From Croceicoccus estronivorus (GTDB lineage: Bacteria > Pseudomonadota > Alphaproteobacteria > Sphingomonadales > Sphingomonadaceae), in contig NZ_JRQQ01000008.1 in NCBI RefSeq assembly GCF_001625325.1, positions 124,001-188,000 on the forward strand: a stretch of DNA of 64,000 bases. Reading direction: 5' to 3'. Both the position numbers and the translations under genes were made by a program. A model generated the notes under the pieces. The model was given only the letters and a program-made list of their open reading frames with translations, was not told the DNA's origin and ran no database searches. This document shows positions 46,761-55,778 of this stretch, in pieces. Positions within the stretch are counted from its first letter, which is position 1, and each line of letters opens with the position of its first letter.

Positions 46761-48656
46761 ATGTGCGGGATTGCCGGGATATTTCATTGCGGTACGCCGA
46801 AGCCGGTCGAAGCCTCTCGTGTGGAACGGATGTGCGATGCCTTGATGCATCGCGGGCCAGACGGTGCGGGTGTGTGGACGGCGCCGGGAGTTGGGCTCGG
46901 CCATCGCCGGTTGTCGATTATCGACCTGGAAGGCTCATCGCAGCCGATGGTATCGGCGGATGGGCGGTCAGTGATCGTATTCAATGGCGAAATCTACAAT
47001 TTTCGGGAACTGCGTCGCGAACTGATGTCATCCGGATCGGAATTCCGGACTGATGGCGATACGGAGGTAATTCTCGCGGCGTGGGGCCGCTGGGGGCCTG
47101 ATTGTTTAAGCCGTCTCGACGGTATGTTCGCTTTCGCACTTTACGATCTCAAAGATCGGACCCTCTTTCTTGCACGTGATCGATTGGGTGTAAAACCGCT
47201 ATTCACAGCCAGTCTGAGCGATGGCAGCGTCGCCTTTGCCTCGGAATTGAAAGGTCTTTTGGCGCACCCATTGCTGCGTAGGGAAATAGATCCCATGGCA
47301 GTGGAGGACTATCTGGCATGGGGCTACGTGCCTGACCATCGGTCGTTTCTCAAGGGCGTGGAGAAGTTGCCTGCCGGGCATTATCGGTTGCTGCGGCACG
47401 ACCGTGAACCTTCTTTGCCTGTGAAATGGTGGGACATTTCATTTGTTGATCGGCGCAAAGGCACCGAAGCTGATTTGTCCGCGGAATTGCTGCATCTGAT
47501 GCGCCAATCCGTGACTTCGCGCACGGTCGCTGACGTGCCTCTGGGCGCGTTTCTTTCGGGCGGTGTCGATTCCTCGAGTGTGGTGGCACTGATGGCCGAG
47601 GCAAGTGCGCAGCCCGTAAGGACATGTTCCATCGGTTTTGATGTCGCGGCACTTGATGAAAGTTCTTACGCGGCAAAGGTAGCAAATCTGTTCGGAGCCG
47701 AGCATCGGAGCCGGATCGTGGGGGCTGACGATTTTCGCGAAATAGACAGATTGGCAAAGATGTTCGACGAACCGTTTGCGGATGCGTCAGCATTGCCGAC
47801 CTGGCGGGTTTGTGAATTGGCCCGTGAAACGGTGACAGTCGCACTGTCAGGCGACGGAGCGGACGAAGCATTCGCAGGCTATCGTCGCCAGGTGTTTCAG
47901 GCGCGGGAAGATCTGGTGCGGCGGATACTGCCTGGGCCATTGAGGCAGGGCGTGTTCGGGAGACTTGGCGCTGCCTACCCCAAGGCAGACTGGCTGCCTC
48001 GCCCCTTGCGAGCAAAGACCACGTTATTGTCTCTCGCCGACAGCGGGGAAGGGGCCTATGCGCGCGCCGTCGGCATTACACCTCCGGAACTTCGGCAGCA
48101 GCTCTATAGCCCCGATTTTCTGGCCATGCGGGGTGATTATCGCGCAGAAACTCCGTTTATTGAAATGATGCGCGGTGCGCCTGCGCGTTCGGGCCTGGAT
48201 CGAGCGCAATACGCAGATCTCAAGTTTTGGTTACCGGGCGATATTCTGACGAAAGTTGATCGGACCAGCATGGCGGTAGGTCTCGAAGCACGTGAACCGT
48301 TGCTCGACCATCGCCTGATCGAATTCGCCGCATCTCTGCCGCACAGAATGCGTTTGCGGGGGATGCAGGGTAAGTGGCTGGTTAAGCGCACGATGCGCAG
48401 ATATCTGCCCGATGACATTCTCTATCGACCTAAACAGGGCTTCGTGACGCCTGTCAGCGCATGGTTGCGTGGCCCCCTTGCGGATCATGCTCGTGCTATA
48501 GCGACAGGACCATCATTGCATCGGACAGGTTGGTTTGATGGACGGCGGATCAGCCAGATCGCAGAGGATCACATTGCAGGCAGGAGCGATCACGGCCGCC
48601 TTTTGTGGCAATTTGTTATGTTGGACAGCGCGATCAGGAACATGAATATATCATGA
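46761..48656 (+). CDS. Asparagine synthase-like amidotransferase, XrtA-associated
   Basis: A 631-residue glutamine-dependent amidotransferase. Class II glutaminase domain begins with Cys2 (MCGIAGIFHCGTP), with HRGPDGAGVWTAPGVGLGHR and FNGEIYNF. The synthetase domain has the ATP-pyrophosphatase loop FLSGGVDSSSVVALM (about 264-278) and SGDGADEAFAGYRR. The group is common in exopolysaccharide loci, where it may amidate a sugar acid instead of making free asparagine. It lies nine bases after xrtA and ends the operon. Confidence 0.9.
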   Translation: MCGIAGIFHCGTPKPVEASRVERMCDALMHRGPDGAGVWTAPGVGLGHRRLSIIDLEGSSQPMVSADGRSVIVFNGEIYNFRELRRELMSSGSEFRTDGDTEVILAAWGRWGPDCLSRLDGMFAFALYDLKDRTLFLARDRLGVKPLFTASLSDGSVAFASELKGLLAHPLLRREIDPMAVEDYLAWGYVPDHRSFLKGVEKLPAGHYRLLRHDREPSLPVKWWDISFVDRRKGTEADLSAELLHLMRQSVTSRTVADVPLGAFLSGGVDSSSVVALMAEASAQPVRTCSIGFDVAALDESSYAAKVANLFGAEHRSRIVGADDFREIDRLAKMFDEPFADASALPTWRVCELARETVTVALSGDGADEAFAGYRRQVFQAREDLVRRILPGPLRQGVFGRLGAAYPKADWLPRPLRAKTTLLSLADSGEGAYARAVGITPPELRQQLYSPDFLAMRGDYRAETPFIEMMRGAPARSGLDRAQYADLKFWLPGDILTKVDRTSMAVGLEAREPLLDHRLIEFAASLPHRMRLRGMQGKWLVKRTMRRYLPDDILYRPKQGFVTPVSAWLRGPLADHARAIATGPSLHRTGWFDGRRISQIAEDHIAGRSDHGRLLWQFVMLDSAIRNMNIS

Positions 48657-48841
48657 AAAACAAGCAGATATGACGGAATCTTGGGATGGAGGTGGGTGTA
48701 TCTGTCCTGCGCAGGACTCAATTCGTCGTATTATGGTAAATACCGGATTGCAAAAAGACTCGTCGCTGTAATATGATTCCAAGATAGGCACGAATATATA
48801 ATATTTTTCGTGAGTTGGCGTTTGCGGCCAAGGGGCAAAAT
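48657..48841 (+). promoter_or_regulatory. AT-rich promoter region of the DSF synthase homologue
   Basis: This 185-base gap is clearly AT-richer than surrounding DNA. It contains a perfect 14-base palindrome GTCCTGCGCAGGAC (48704-48717), which could be an operator or part of a terminator for the upstream gene, and a consensus -10-like TATAAT (48797-48802), with only a weak -35 candidate 17 bases upstream. AAGGGG (48829-48834) is the ribosome binding site of the next gene. It indicates independent transcription of the following gene. Confidence 0.5.
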
Positions 48842-49804
48842 ATGGACCGCCTTAATGGAGGGCTAGACAAAGTTGAGCCCGGCGTCGACGACGCCGATGA
48901 CACGCCCCTGTTTTTCGCCGGAGATGCGAAGGCAGGCGTGGAAGAGAGCTTGCGGCATTTATCTGTGCCGCAGGACCTTTATACGCTCAACGAACTCGAT
49001 GTCCTGTATGAGGATGACATCGAGGCATTGTGGACTTTCATGCGGCCCTCCGGACGGCCGAGCTTCACGCCTACCATGCTCCATGATTTCGTCGCTTGGC
49101 AGAGGCTGATTGCGGAAGGTTTCGGCCCAGGCAAAGTGCCGTTGAAATACCTTATTCTGGGCAGTCGGTCGCCGGGTGTATTCTGCTTTGGCGGCGATCT
49201 GGAATTGTTCCAACGCTTGATACGTGAGCGTAACCGTGATGGCTTGGCCGCCTACGGTTACCGCTGTGTTGAGATTCTCGAACGCAATGCGCGTGCTCTG
49301 GATTTACCCATGTTGACGATTGGCCTTGTCGAAGGCTCTGCACTGGGGGGCGGCTTTGAGGCTCTGCTTTCATTCGACGTTTTGATCGCGGAACGTGGAG
49401 CCACCTTTGGGTTGCCAGAGGTGATTTTCGGCCTTTTCCCGGGCATGGGGGCACATGCGTACCTAACCCGGAAAATCGGCGCGGCCATGGCGGAACGAAT
49501 GATCCTGTCGAATGAAAGTTATTCGGCGGAACAATTGTATGAAATGGGCATCGTGCATGTGCTTGCCGAAAAGGGTGAGGGCGTGTCAGCTTGCCGGGAT
49601 TACATTCACAAGTCCCGCCGGAGGCATGTCGGCCTTGTAAAGGCGCGTCAGGCGATGCGGTTGGCATCACCGGTTCCGCTTGATGAGCTCAAGCGGATTG
49701 TCGATTTGTGGGCAGATGCAGCGCTGGGTCTGTCAGAACAGGACCTGAAGGTCATGAGCCGGCTGACCCGGGCCCAGTCCCGACTGGCAACCAGCGCTGC
49801 CTGA
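48842..49804 (+). CDS. rpfF: DSF synthase-like crotonase (RpfF family)
   Basis: A 320-residue crotonase-fold protein close to RpfF, which makes cis-2-unsaturated fatty acid signals (DSF) from 3-hydroxyacyl-ACP. Family features: YEDDIEALWTFMRPSGRPSF, LGSRSPGVFCFGGDLELFQ and the two catalytic glutamates, Glu173 in ALGGGFEALLS and Glu193 in FGLPEVIFGLFPGMGAHAYL, 20 residues apart as in RpfF. The first 40 residues are an acidic extension. The start ATG 48842 has AAGGGG eight bases upstream. It follows the exopolysaccharide operon and has its own promoter region. No RpfC/RpfG receptor is in the window. An ordinary enoyl-CoA hydratase is a less good fit. Confidence 0.83.
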   Translation: MDRLNGGLDKVEPGVDDADDTPLFFAGDAKAGVEESLRHLSVPQDLYTLNELDVLYEDDIEALWTFMRPSGRPSFTPTMLHDFVAWQRLIAEGFGPGKVPLKYLILGSRSPGVFCFGGDLELFQRLIRERNRDGLAAYGYRCVEILERNARALDLPMLTIGLVEGSALGGGFEALLSFDVLIAERGATFGLPEVIFGLFPGMGAHAYLTRKIGAAMAERMILSNESYSAEQLYEMGIVHVLAEKGEGVSACRDYIHKSRRRHVGLVKARQAMRLASPVPLDELKRIVDLWADAALGLSEQDLKVMSRLTRAQSRLATSAA

Positions 49805-49809
49805 CTTGT

Positions 49810-50508
49810 TTATTTCGCGTCGACCAGCACCAGTTCGGCTTGATCCAGCGCTTCAACGGTGAACGTGCTTTCATTGGTGATGGCAATGCCATCACGTGGT
49901 TGAGCTTCCCGCCCATTTATTCTGATGCGGCCTGAGGCCGATACCAGGTAGAGATGCCGGGACGGATCGACTGCGTAATCCAGCCGTTCACCAGCGGGAA
50001 GGGTGGCCGCCAACACTCTTGCGTCAGTCTGTATGGGCAAGGCGTTGTCAGCATCCGGGTTGCCGCTGGCGACAATTTCCCAGCGCCCCGCGCGTTCTCC
50101 GTGAGGAAACTGGCGTTGACCCCAATTGGGGGTGACATCGACGCGATCAGGTATAATCCAGATCTGGAACAGAGTGGTCGCTTCATCCTCCAGATTGTAT
50201 TCAGCATGAGTGATGCCTGTACCGGCACTCATTACCTGGACATCCCCGGCCCCTGTCCGGCCGATGTTGCCCAGTGAATCCTTGTGAGTGATTGCTCCAC
50301 TACGCACAAAAGTGACGATTTCCATATTGGCGTGGGGGTGTGCAGGGAAGCCGCTACGCGGAGAAATCGTATCGTCGTTCCATACGCGGATTGGCCCCCA
50401 ACCCATGCGGGCGGTGTCATGATAGCCTGCAAAACTGAAATGATGGTGAGCATCCAGCCAGCCATGTTCAGCATGGCCGAGTGAGGCAAAAGGCCTGATA
50501 TCAATCAT
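49810..50508 (-). CDS. Pirin family protein (bicupin)
   Basis: A 232-residue pirin-like bicupin. The N-terminal cupin has metal ligands in GFPAHPHANMEIVTFV (His-His, Glu) and GTGITHAEYN (His). SFAGYHDTARMGWGPIRVWN is the typical start. The YhhW/pirin group includes quercetin dioxygenases and regulators; its role is unclear. It is convergent with the DSF-synthase-like gene, five bases away. Confidence 0.9.
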   Translation of the reverse strand: MIDIRPFASLGHAEHGWLDAHHHFSFAGYHDTARMGWGPIRVWNDDTISPRSGFPAHPHANMEIVTFVRSGAITHKDSLGNIGRTGAGDVQVMSAGTGITHAEYNLEDEATTLFQIWIIPDRVDVTPNWGQRQFPHGERAGRWEIVASGNPDADNALPIQTDARVLAATLPAGERLDYAVDPSRHLYLVSASGRIRINGREAQPRDGIAITNESTFTVEALDQAELVLVDAK

Positions 50509-50577
50509 GTTGGGTATCCACTTCGGCGGGGTGTTAACGCCGGAATGGTTATGAGATGGTGACGCGGGAGTTGGAGA

Positions 50578-51711
50578 TCAACCCTCTTCGCCATGGCCGG
50601 CAGCCATGTAGTCCGCGCTCTGCATTTCCTGCAGGCGGCTGACGGTGCGGTCGAATTCGAAGCGACCGCTCTCGTTCCCCTTGGTCCCTGTATCGTACAG
50701 GTCTTCAGGCCTTGCGGCTGCCGTCGCCAGCAATTTGACCTTATGTTCATAAAGCGCATCAATAAGCGTCACGAACCGTGCCGTTTCATTCCGCTTTTCT
50801 GGCCCCATGATCGGAATCCCCACCAGAATAACGGTATGGTAGGTCTGTGCGATAGCCAGGTAATCCGGAGCCCCACGAGCTTCGCCGCAGAGTCTTTTAA
50901 AGCTGAATACGGCCACACCCTTGAGGCTCTTCGGGACGTGCAGCATACGGCCGCCGCCGACATCGAGATCGGCGGAGGGAACATGTTCTGCATCTTCCGG
51001 TTTATAGTCGGTCAAGCGGAAGAATGCCTCGCGCACCTGAGCGGTCGCTGCATCGCCCAGCGGCGTATGCCAGGTTTCCATACCTCCCAGCCTGTCGAGA
51101 CGGTAATCAACCGGACCGTTGAGGGCCAACACATCGAGCTCACGTTCGATCAACGCGATAAATGGCAGAAAATGCTCGCGGTTGAGCCCATCTTTGTACA
51201 ATTCGGATGGGGCGCGATTGGAGGTAGTGACGATGGTTATGTGCTCTTGCATCATCAAGGCTGTAAACAGTCGGCTCATGATCATCGCGTCAGCCGAATT
51301 GTTGACCACCATTTCGTCAAACGCCAGTACGCGGAGGCCCTGAGCAAGCCGCGCAGCTACCTGAGGGATCGGATCTCCGCTCTCGCTCTTGCGCACGTCC
51401 CGCATTGCGGCATGCACTTCGAGCATGAAAGCATGGAAGTGGACGCGCCGCTTGTCCGCAATTGCCAATGTGTCGTGGAACAGATCCATCAGCATCGATT
51501 TGCCACGTCCGACTCCCCCCCACATGTAGATGCCGCGTGGTGAGGGGGGTTTCTTTCCCATCAGCTTCCCGAGAAAGCTTGTTTTTTGTCCCTGGGATTC
51601 CAGATCGCGTTGCAGCAGATGCAAGCGGTGGGCAGCGGCTGCCTGCTCAGGGTCGGGGCGCAACTCTCCAGCGGCGACCAAGGCCTCGTAGCGGGCAATC
51701 AGTCCGGTCAT
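50578..51711 (-). CDS. zapE: Cell division protein ZapE (AFG1-like ATPase)
   Basis: A 377-residue P-loop ATPase of the ZapE/AFG1 family, involved in divisome stability and mitochondrial-type protein quality control in eukaryotes. Walker A GGVGRGKSMLMDLF (about 60-73) and Walker B VLAFDEMVVNNSADAMIM (about 125-142) are present; the family motif TTSNRAPSELYKDGLNR follows. Start ATG 51711, or TTG 51729 six codons earlier. sdhB upstream on the same strand is the usual alphaproteobacterial neighbour. Confidence 0.92.
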   Translation of the reverse strand: MTGLIARYEALVAAGELRPDPEQAAAAHRLHLLQRDLESQGQKTSFLGKLMGKKPPSPRGIYMWGGVGRGKSMLMDLFHDTLAIADKRRVHFHAFMLEVHAAMRDVRKSESGDPIPQVAARLAQGLRVLAFDEMVVNNSADAMIMSRLFTALMMQEHITIVTTSNRAPSELYKDGLNREHFLPFIALIERELDVLALNGPVDYRLDRLGGMETWHTPLGDAATAQVREAFFRLTDYKPEDAEHVPSADLDVGGGRMLHVPKSLKGVAVFSFKRLCGEARGAPDYLAIAQTYHTVILVGIPIMGPEKRNETARFVTLIDALYEHKVKLLATAAARPEDLYDTGTKGNESGRFEFDRTVSRLQEMQSADYMAAGHGEEG

Positions 51712-51880
51712 ACGGCGATTGGCTGACAACGTCTGAGGGTAGCGATCACATGAAGCCCGAAAAAGGTAGCGTTTTCTGACGCATGGCGTTGAGGCAATGA
51801 GCGCGAGGCAACCTGCGGTATGCCGTCAGGATTAATCTCTCGTGTGACCGAGAACTTGCGATGCGCACCTTGTTCTTCAG

Positions 51881-51916
51881 GATACACCGGCCTTTCAAAA
51901 TCCGCGCCGGTGTATC
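51881..51916 (-). terminator. 11-bp hairpin downstream of sdhB
   Basis: GATACACCGGC and GCCGGTGTATC form a perfect 11-bp stem around a 14-base loop, 32 bases after the sdhB stop in the direction of transcription. No T-tract follows, so it may be a weak terminator or a 3' end-protecting stem between sdhB and zapE. Confidence 0.5.
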
Positions 51917-51947
51917 TTCAGCTACAGGTGTCCTATCTGTGTGCAAT

Positions 51948-52730
51948 TCAGATGTGCCGCTCGGCCTGCATCTTCTTGATCTCGGCAATTGCCTTGGCGG
52001 GAGAGAGCCCCTTGGGGCAAACATTCGCACAGTTCATGATCGTGTGGCAGCGATAGAGCCGGAAGGGATCTTCCAACTCGTCGAGCCGTTCACCTGTCAT
52101 CTCGTCACGGCTGTCGGCAAGCCAACGATAGGCCTGGAGCAGAATTGCCGGTCCAAGGAATTTGTCAGAATTCCACCAATAGCTCGGGCAGCTAGTCGAG
52201 CAGCAGGCGCACAGAATGCACTCGTAGAGACCGTCGAGCTTTTCGCGTTGTTCGGGGCTTTGAAGCCGTTCCTTGCCGCTCGGCGTGGTTGAAACCGTTT
52301 GCAGCCACGGACGGATCGATGCGTACTGCGCGTAGAAATGAGTGAAATCCGGAACAAGGTCCTTGATCACTTCCATGTGCGGCAGCGGGGTAATGCGGAT
52401 TTCACCCGGCAGATCGTCAATTGCAGTGGTACAGGCAAGACCATTGCGCCCGTTCATGTTCATGGCGCATGACCCACAAATCCCCTCGCGACACGACCTG
52501 CGAAAAGTCAGCGTCGGATCAATTTCATTCTTGATCTTGATGATCGCGTCCAGAACCATTGGCCCGCATTGGTCGAGGTCAATTTCGAAAGTATCGTAAC
52601 GCGGATTCTCGCCGGTTTCCGGGTCATAGCGATAGACTTTGAACTTCTTGACCCGGCCCGCGCTATCCGCCTTGTGGACATTGCCTTTGCCAGAGATCTT
52701 GCTGTTCTTGGGAAGCGTAAAGGTTGCCAT
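51948..52730 (-). CDS. sdhB: Succinate dehydrogenase iron-sulfur subunit
   Basis: A 260-residue subunit of complex II carrying the three iron-sulfur clusters. The 2Fe-2S ligands are in [20 protein letters not shown] (about 87-106), the 4Fe-4S and 3Fe-4S ligands in [15 protein letters not shown] (about 172-186) and [16 protein letters not shown] (about 231-246). It faces the cytoplasm. The upstream gene is rne, not sdhA, so the sdhCDA genes must lie elsewhere. A good ribosome binding site (AGGAA) precedes the start. Confidence 0.97.
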   Translation of the reverse strand: MATFTLPKNSKISGKGNVHKADSAGRVKKFKVYRYDPETGENPRYDTFEIDLDQCGPMVLDAIIKIKNEIDPTLTFRRSCREGICGSCAMNMNGRNGLACTTAIDDLPGEIRITPLPHMEVIKDLVPDFTHFYAQYASIRPWLQTVSTTPSGKERLQSPEQREKLDGLYECILCACCSTSCPSYWWNSDKFLGPAILLQAYRWLADSRDEMTGERLDELEDPFRLYRCHTIMNCANVCPKGLSPAKAIAEIKKMQAERHI

Positions 52731-52857
52731 CGCCTATCATTCCTGCTGGCGGCTCATGCCGCGGGACTCGTGGTGCCTTCTAACGATTCATCGCCACCCT
52801 GCAAGGGTTGCAGAGGCACAATCTAATGGATCGGGGCGGTCTATCCCAATATCAGGT

Positions 52858-52886
52858 GAGCCCTGCATACGGTGCATGCAGGGCTC
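52858..52886 (-). terminator. 11-bp hairpin terminator of rne
   Basis: GAGCCCTGCAT (52858-52868) and ATGCAGGGCTC (52876-52886) form a perfect 11-bp stem with a seven-base loop, 10 bases after the rne stop on the minus strand. The following bases are only moderately T-rich. Confidence 0.6.
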
Positions 52887-52895
52887 TAATTGTAT

Positions 52896-55778
52896 CTATT
52901 CACCAAAAGTGCGTTGCCACCACCCACGCCGAGGGGGTTCTGAGGGGGTATCCTCTACCGCTGGCGTCTCTTGCGTCTCGGCAGGAGGTTCAGTGGTTGC
53001 AGTGGCTTCCGCTTGCGCAACGTCTGCGGCTGCAGGCGCAATCGATATTGGCTGCGTTTCCGGAGTGGGCACTTCTGCAATATCGGCCGCTCCAGATTCT
53101 GCTGGAGCCTCACTCGCGACGGTTTCTGCCTTTTTGCGCCGAGTGCGCTTGGGCTTCACTGGGGCGGGCTCTTCCTCCGGTGACGCATCCGCGACAGCAG
53201 TTTCAGAAGGTGTATCGGCATCAGCCTTTTTGCGGCGAGTTCTCCGTTTTGGCTTAGGCTTGGCTTCGCCGTCCTCATCGGCAGGACCAGTTTCAGCCAA
53301 CATCGCAGCACTTCCAGCCTCTGGAGGGGCCTCCGCAGACGCAGTGCCGGCCTCTGCTGCGGTTTCTTCGCTCGCAGGCTCGGGTTCCGCCTTCTTACGG
53401 CGTGTCCGTCTGGGTTTGGCTGGTGCTTTTTCGGCTTCGGGTTCCGCTTCGGTTTCTGCTGATATGGCTTCTACTGGAATCTCTTCTGGCTCAACCTGTT
53501 CGCTTGGTATTGCTTCCAGATTTGAGGCGTCTTCTCCTGCTTCGGAGGGCGTTTCGGCGCTGGTTTCGTTCAGACCATCTTCGCCTTCGATGCCATCAAT
53601 CCGCTTTTTACGGCGGCGTCCTCCGCGCCGACGGCGCTTCTTGGGCTTTTCATCGCCATCGACAGCAACTTCGGCATCGTTGTCGCTATCAACTCCGCCT
53701 TCCACGGTTTCGTCCATGCTTTCAGCAGACGCTTCGTTTTCATCCGAATCTGTGGACTGCTCTGGACGTCTGCGGTTCCTGCCGCCACGCCGCCGCCGTT
53801 TCTTGCGGGGCTCTCGATTGTCCTCGTCATCGCGCGACTCGAATTCTTCCTCTTCCTCGAAGGATTCGTCTTCTTCCTCGTCTTCAATGGTGAGCAGTGG
53901 TTCGAATCTGGGTGTATTGACGGGGCGGGGGCCTGCGCTAGTTGCGCGCATTTTTGCACCCTCGTTTTCCCCTTCAGGAAGCACTTCGACTGTCACGCCA
54001 TAGCGTTCCTCGATCTCCGCGAGGTCGCCGCGCTTCTGGTTGAGCAAGTAAATTGCTGCTTCCGTCGATGCGTACAGCGTGATGAGCGTGCCCTTGCCCT
54101 TTGCGGCCTCTTCCTCGATCAGGCGCAGGGCCGAAAGGCCTGCACTTGAGGCGGTGCGGACCAGGCCAGTGCCGTCGCAATGCGGGCATGAACGGGTGGT
54201 CGCCTCAAGCACACCAGTGCGCAGGCGCTGGCGGCTCATTTCCATCAGGCCAAAGCCGGAAATTCGTCCCACCTGTATCCGTGCCCGGTCGTGCTTGAGC
54301 GCATCTTTCATCGCCCGCTCGACCTTGCGGGTGTTGGAACTGTATTCCATGTCGATGAAGTCAATCACGACAAGCCCGGCCATGTCACGCAAACGCAATT
54401 GGCGAGCGATCTCCTTGGCGGCTTCGAGGTTTGTGCTCAACGCCGTAGCCTCGATACCGTGTTCCTTGGTGGAACGGCCCGAGTTGATGTCGATGGATAC
54501 GAGCGCCTCGGTCGGATTGATGACCAGATAGCCGCCCGACTTGAGCTGCACCACTGGATCGTACATGGCCGTTAGCTGATCTTCGGCACCATACCGTTGG
54601 AACAGTGGCACGGGATCAGCATATTGCTTAACCCTGCGGGCATGGCTGGGCATGAGCAGTTTCATGAACTGCCGAGCAGCTTTGTAGCCGTCCTCACCTT
54701 CGACCACGACTTCTTCGATCTCGCGATTGTAAATGTCGCGGATTGCACGCTTCACGAGATCGCTGTCGGAATGGATCATCGCAGGAGCGGTGGAGGACAA
54801 AGTGTTCTCGCGGATCTCGTCCCATAGGCGGGCGAGGTAATCGAAATCGCGTTTGATCTCGGTTTTTGTCCGCTGAAGTCCGGCGGTACGGATGATACAC
54901 CCCATAGTCTTGGGGAGCTTGAGTTCCGCAACGATCTGCTTCAGTCGCTTGCGATCGGCCGAACTGGAAATCTTGCGCGAAATGCCGCCGCCGTGGCTGC
55001 TGTTAGGCATCAGGACGGTGTAGCGCCCTGCAAGGCTGAGATATGTGGTAAGAGCAGCTCCCTTGTTGCCACGCTCTTCTTTGACGACTTGAACGAGCAA
55101 CACCTGGCGCCGTTGGATTACATCCTGGATCTTGTACCGGCGGCGCAATGCCATGCGCTTGGCGCGAAGCTCTTCTGCTTCCTTTGAACGCGCTCGGCCC
55201 TGACGCCGGCCACGGCGACGGCCGTGGTCGTGATTGTCGCGATCTTCATCGCTTTCGTCGTCTTCAGCGTCGCCGCCCAGGTCGCTATCTTCAGCGTCGC
55301 TTTTGACATGCCCATCTTCGATTGTAGCCACATCGTCCTTGTCGGATGTGTCGATTTCCTCGACACCATCCTCGCCGGCAAGGTCATCGACCAATGCGCT
55401 GCTGCTGTCTTCGTCACTCTCACTAGATTCGAAATCGTCGTCGTCCGCGTTTTCTTCCTCAGCGGCGCGTAGACGTGCTTCTTCTTCTGCGGCAGCCTCT
55501 TCCTCTGCCAGAAGCGCTTCACGATCCTGACGGGGAATCTGGTAGTAATCGGGATGAATTTCGCTGAATGCGAGAAAACCGTGGCGATTGCCGCCAAAGT
55601 CGACAAAAGCCGCCTGCAGCGACGGTTCGACCCGAGTGACTTTCGCTAAATAGATATTGCCTTTGATCTGCTTCCTGTCAGCAGATTCAAAGTCGAACTC
55701 TTCAATACGGTTGCCCTTCAGCACCGCCACCCGGGTTTCTTCCGGGTGGCGCGCATCGATAAGCATGCGCGTTGTCAT
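52896..55778 (-). CDS. rne: Ribonuclease E
   Basis: A 960-residue endoribonuclease that starts mRNA decay and matures rRNA. The S1 domain starts at NIYLAKVTRVEPSLQAAFVDFG (about 40-60) and is interrupted by an acidic insert (about 90-200, DDDDFESSESDEDSS) ending in a basic RRRGRRQGRARS stretch before resuming. The catalytic domain follows (LVVIDFIDME near 450-480), then the Zn-link CPHCDGTG (about 530). The C-terminal 330 residues are disordered: acidic with Arg-rich patches (KRRRRGGRNRRR, KKRRRRGGRRRKKR) and three copies of a RRTRRKKA-like unit, then the WWQR end. GGAG precedes the start. Confidence 0.96.
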   Translation of the reverse strand: MTTRMLIDARHPEETRVAVLKGNRIEEFDFESADRKQIKGNIYLAKVTRVEPSLQAAFVDFGGNRHGFLAFSEIHPDYYQIPRQDREALLAEEEAAAEEEARLRAAEEENADDDDFESSESDEDSSSALVDDLAGEDGVEEIDTSDKDDVATIEDGHVKSDAEDSDLGGDAEDDESDEDRDNHDHGRRRGRRQGRARSKEAEELRAKRMALRRRYKIQDVIQRRQVLLVQVVKEERGNKGAALTTYLSLAGRYTVLMPNSSHGGGISRKISSSADRKRLKQIVAELKLPKTMGCIIRTAGLQRTKTEIKRDFDYLARLWDEIRENTLSSTAPAMIHSDSDLVKRAIRDIYNREIEEVVVEGEDGYKAARQFMKLLMPSHARRVKQYADPVPLFQRYGAEDQLTAMYDPVVQLKSGGYLVINPTEALVSIDINSGRSTKEHGIEATALSTNLEAAKEIARQLRLRDMAGLVVIDFIDMEYSSNTRKVERAMKDALKHDRARIQVGRISGFGLMEMSRQRLRTGVLEATTRSCPHCDGTGLVRTASSAGLSALRLIEEEAAKGKGTLITLYASTEAAIYLLNQKRGDLAEIEERYGVTVEVLPEGENEGAKMRATSAGPRPVNTPRFEPLLTIEDEEEDESFEEEEEFESRDDEDNREPRKKRRRRGGRNRRRPEQSTDSDENEASAESMDETVEGGVDSDNDAEVAVDGDEKPKKRRRRGGRRRKKRIDGIEGEDGLNETSAETPSEAGEDASNLEAIPSEQVEPEEIPVEAISAETEAEPEAEKAPAKPRRTRRKKAEPEPASEETAAEAGTASAEAPPEAGSAAMLAETGPADEDGEAKPKPKRRTRRKKADADTPSETAVADASPEEEPAPVKPKRTRRKKAETVASEAPAESGAADIAEVPTPETQPISIAPAAADVAQAEATATTEPPAETQETPAVEDTPSEPPRRGWWQRTFGE

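Noticed and set aside
52896-55778. Acidic insert of RNase E as a separate gene or insertion
   Set aside because: The frame is continuous and split S1 domains with acidic inserts are known for alphaproteobacterial RNase E.
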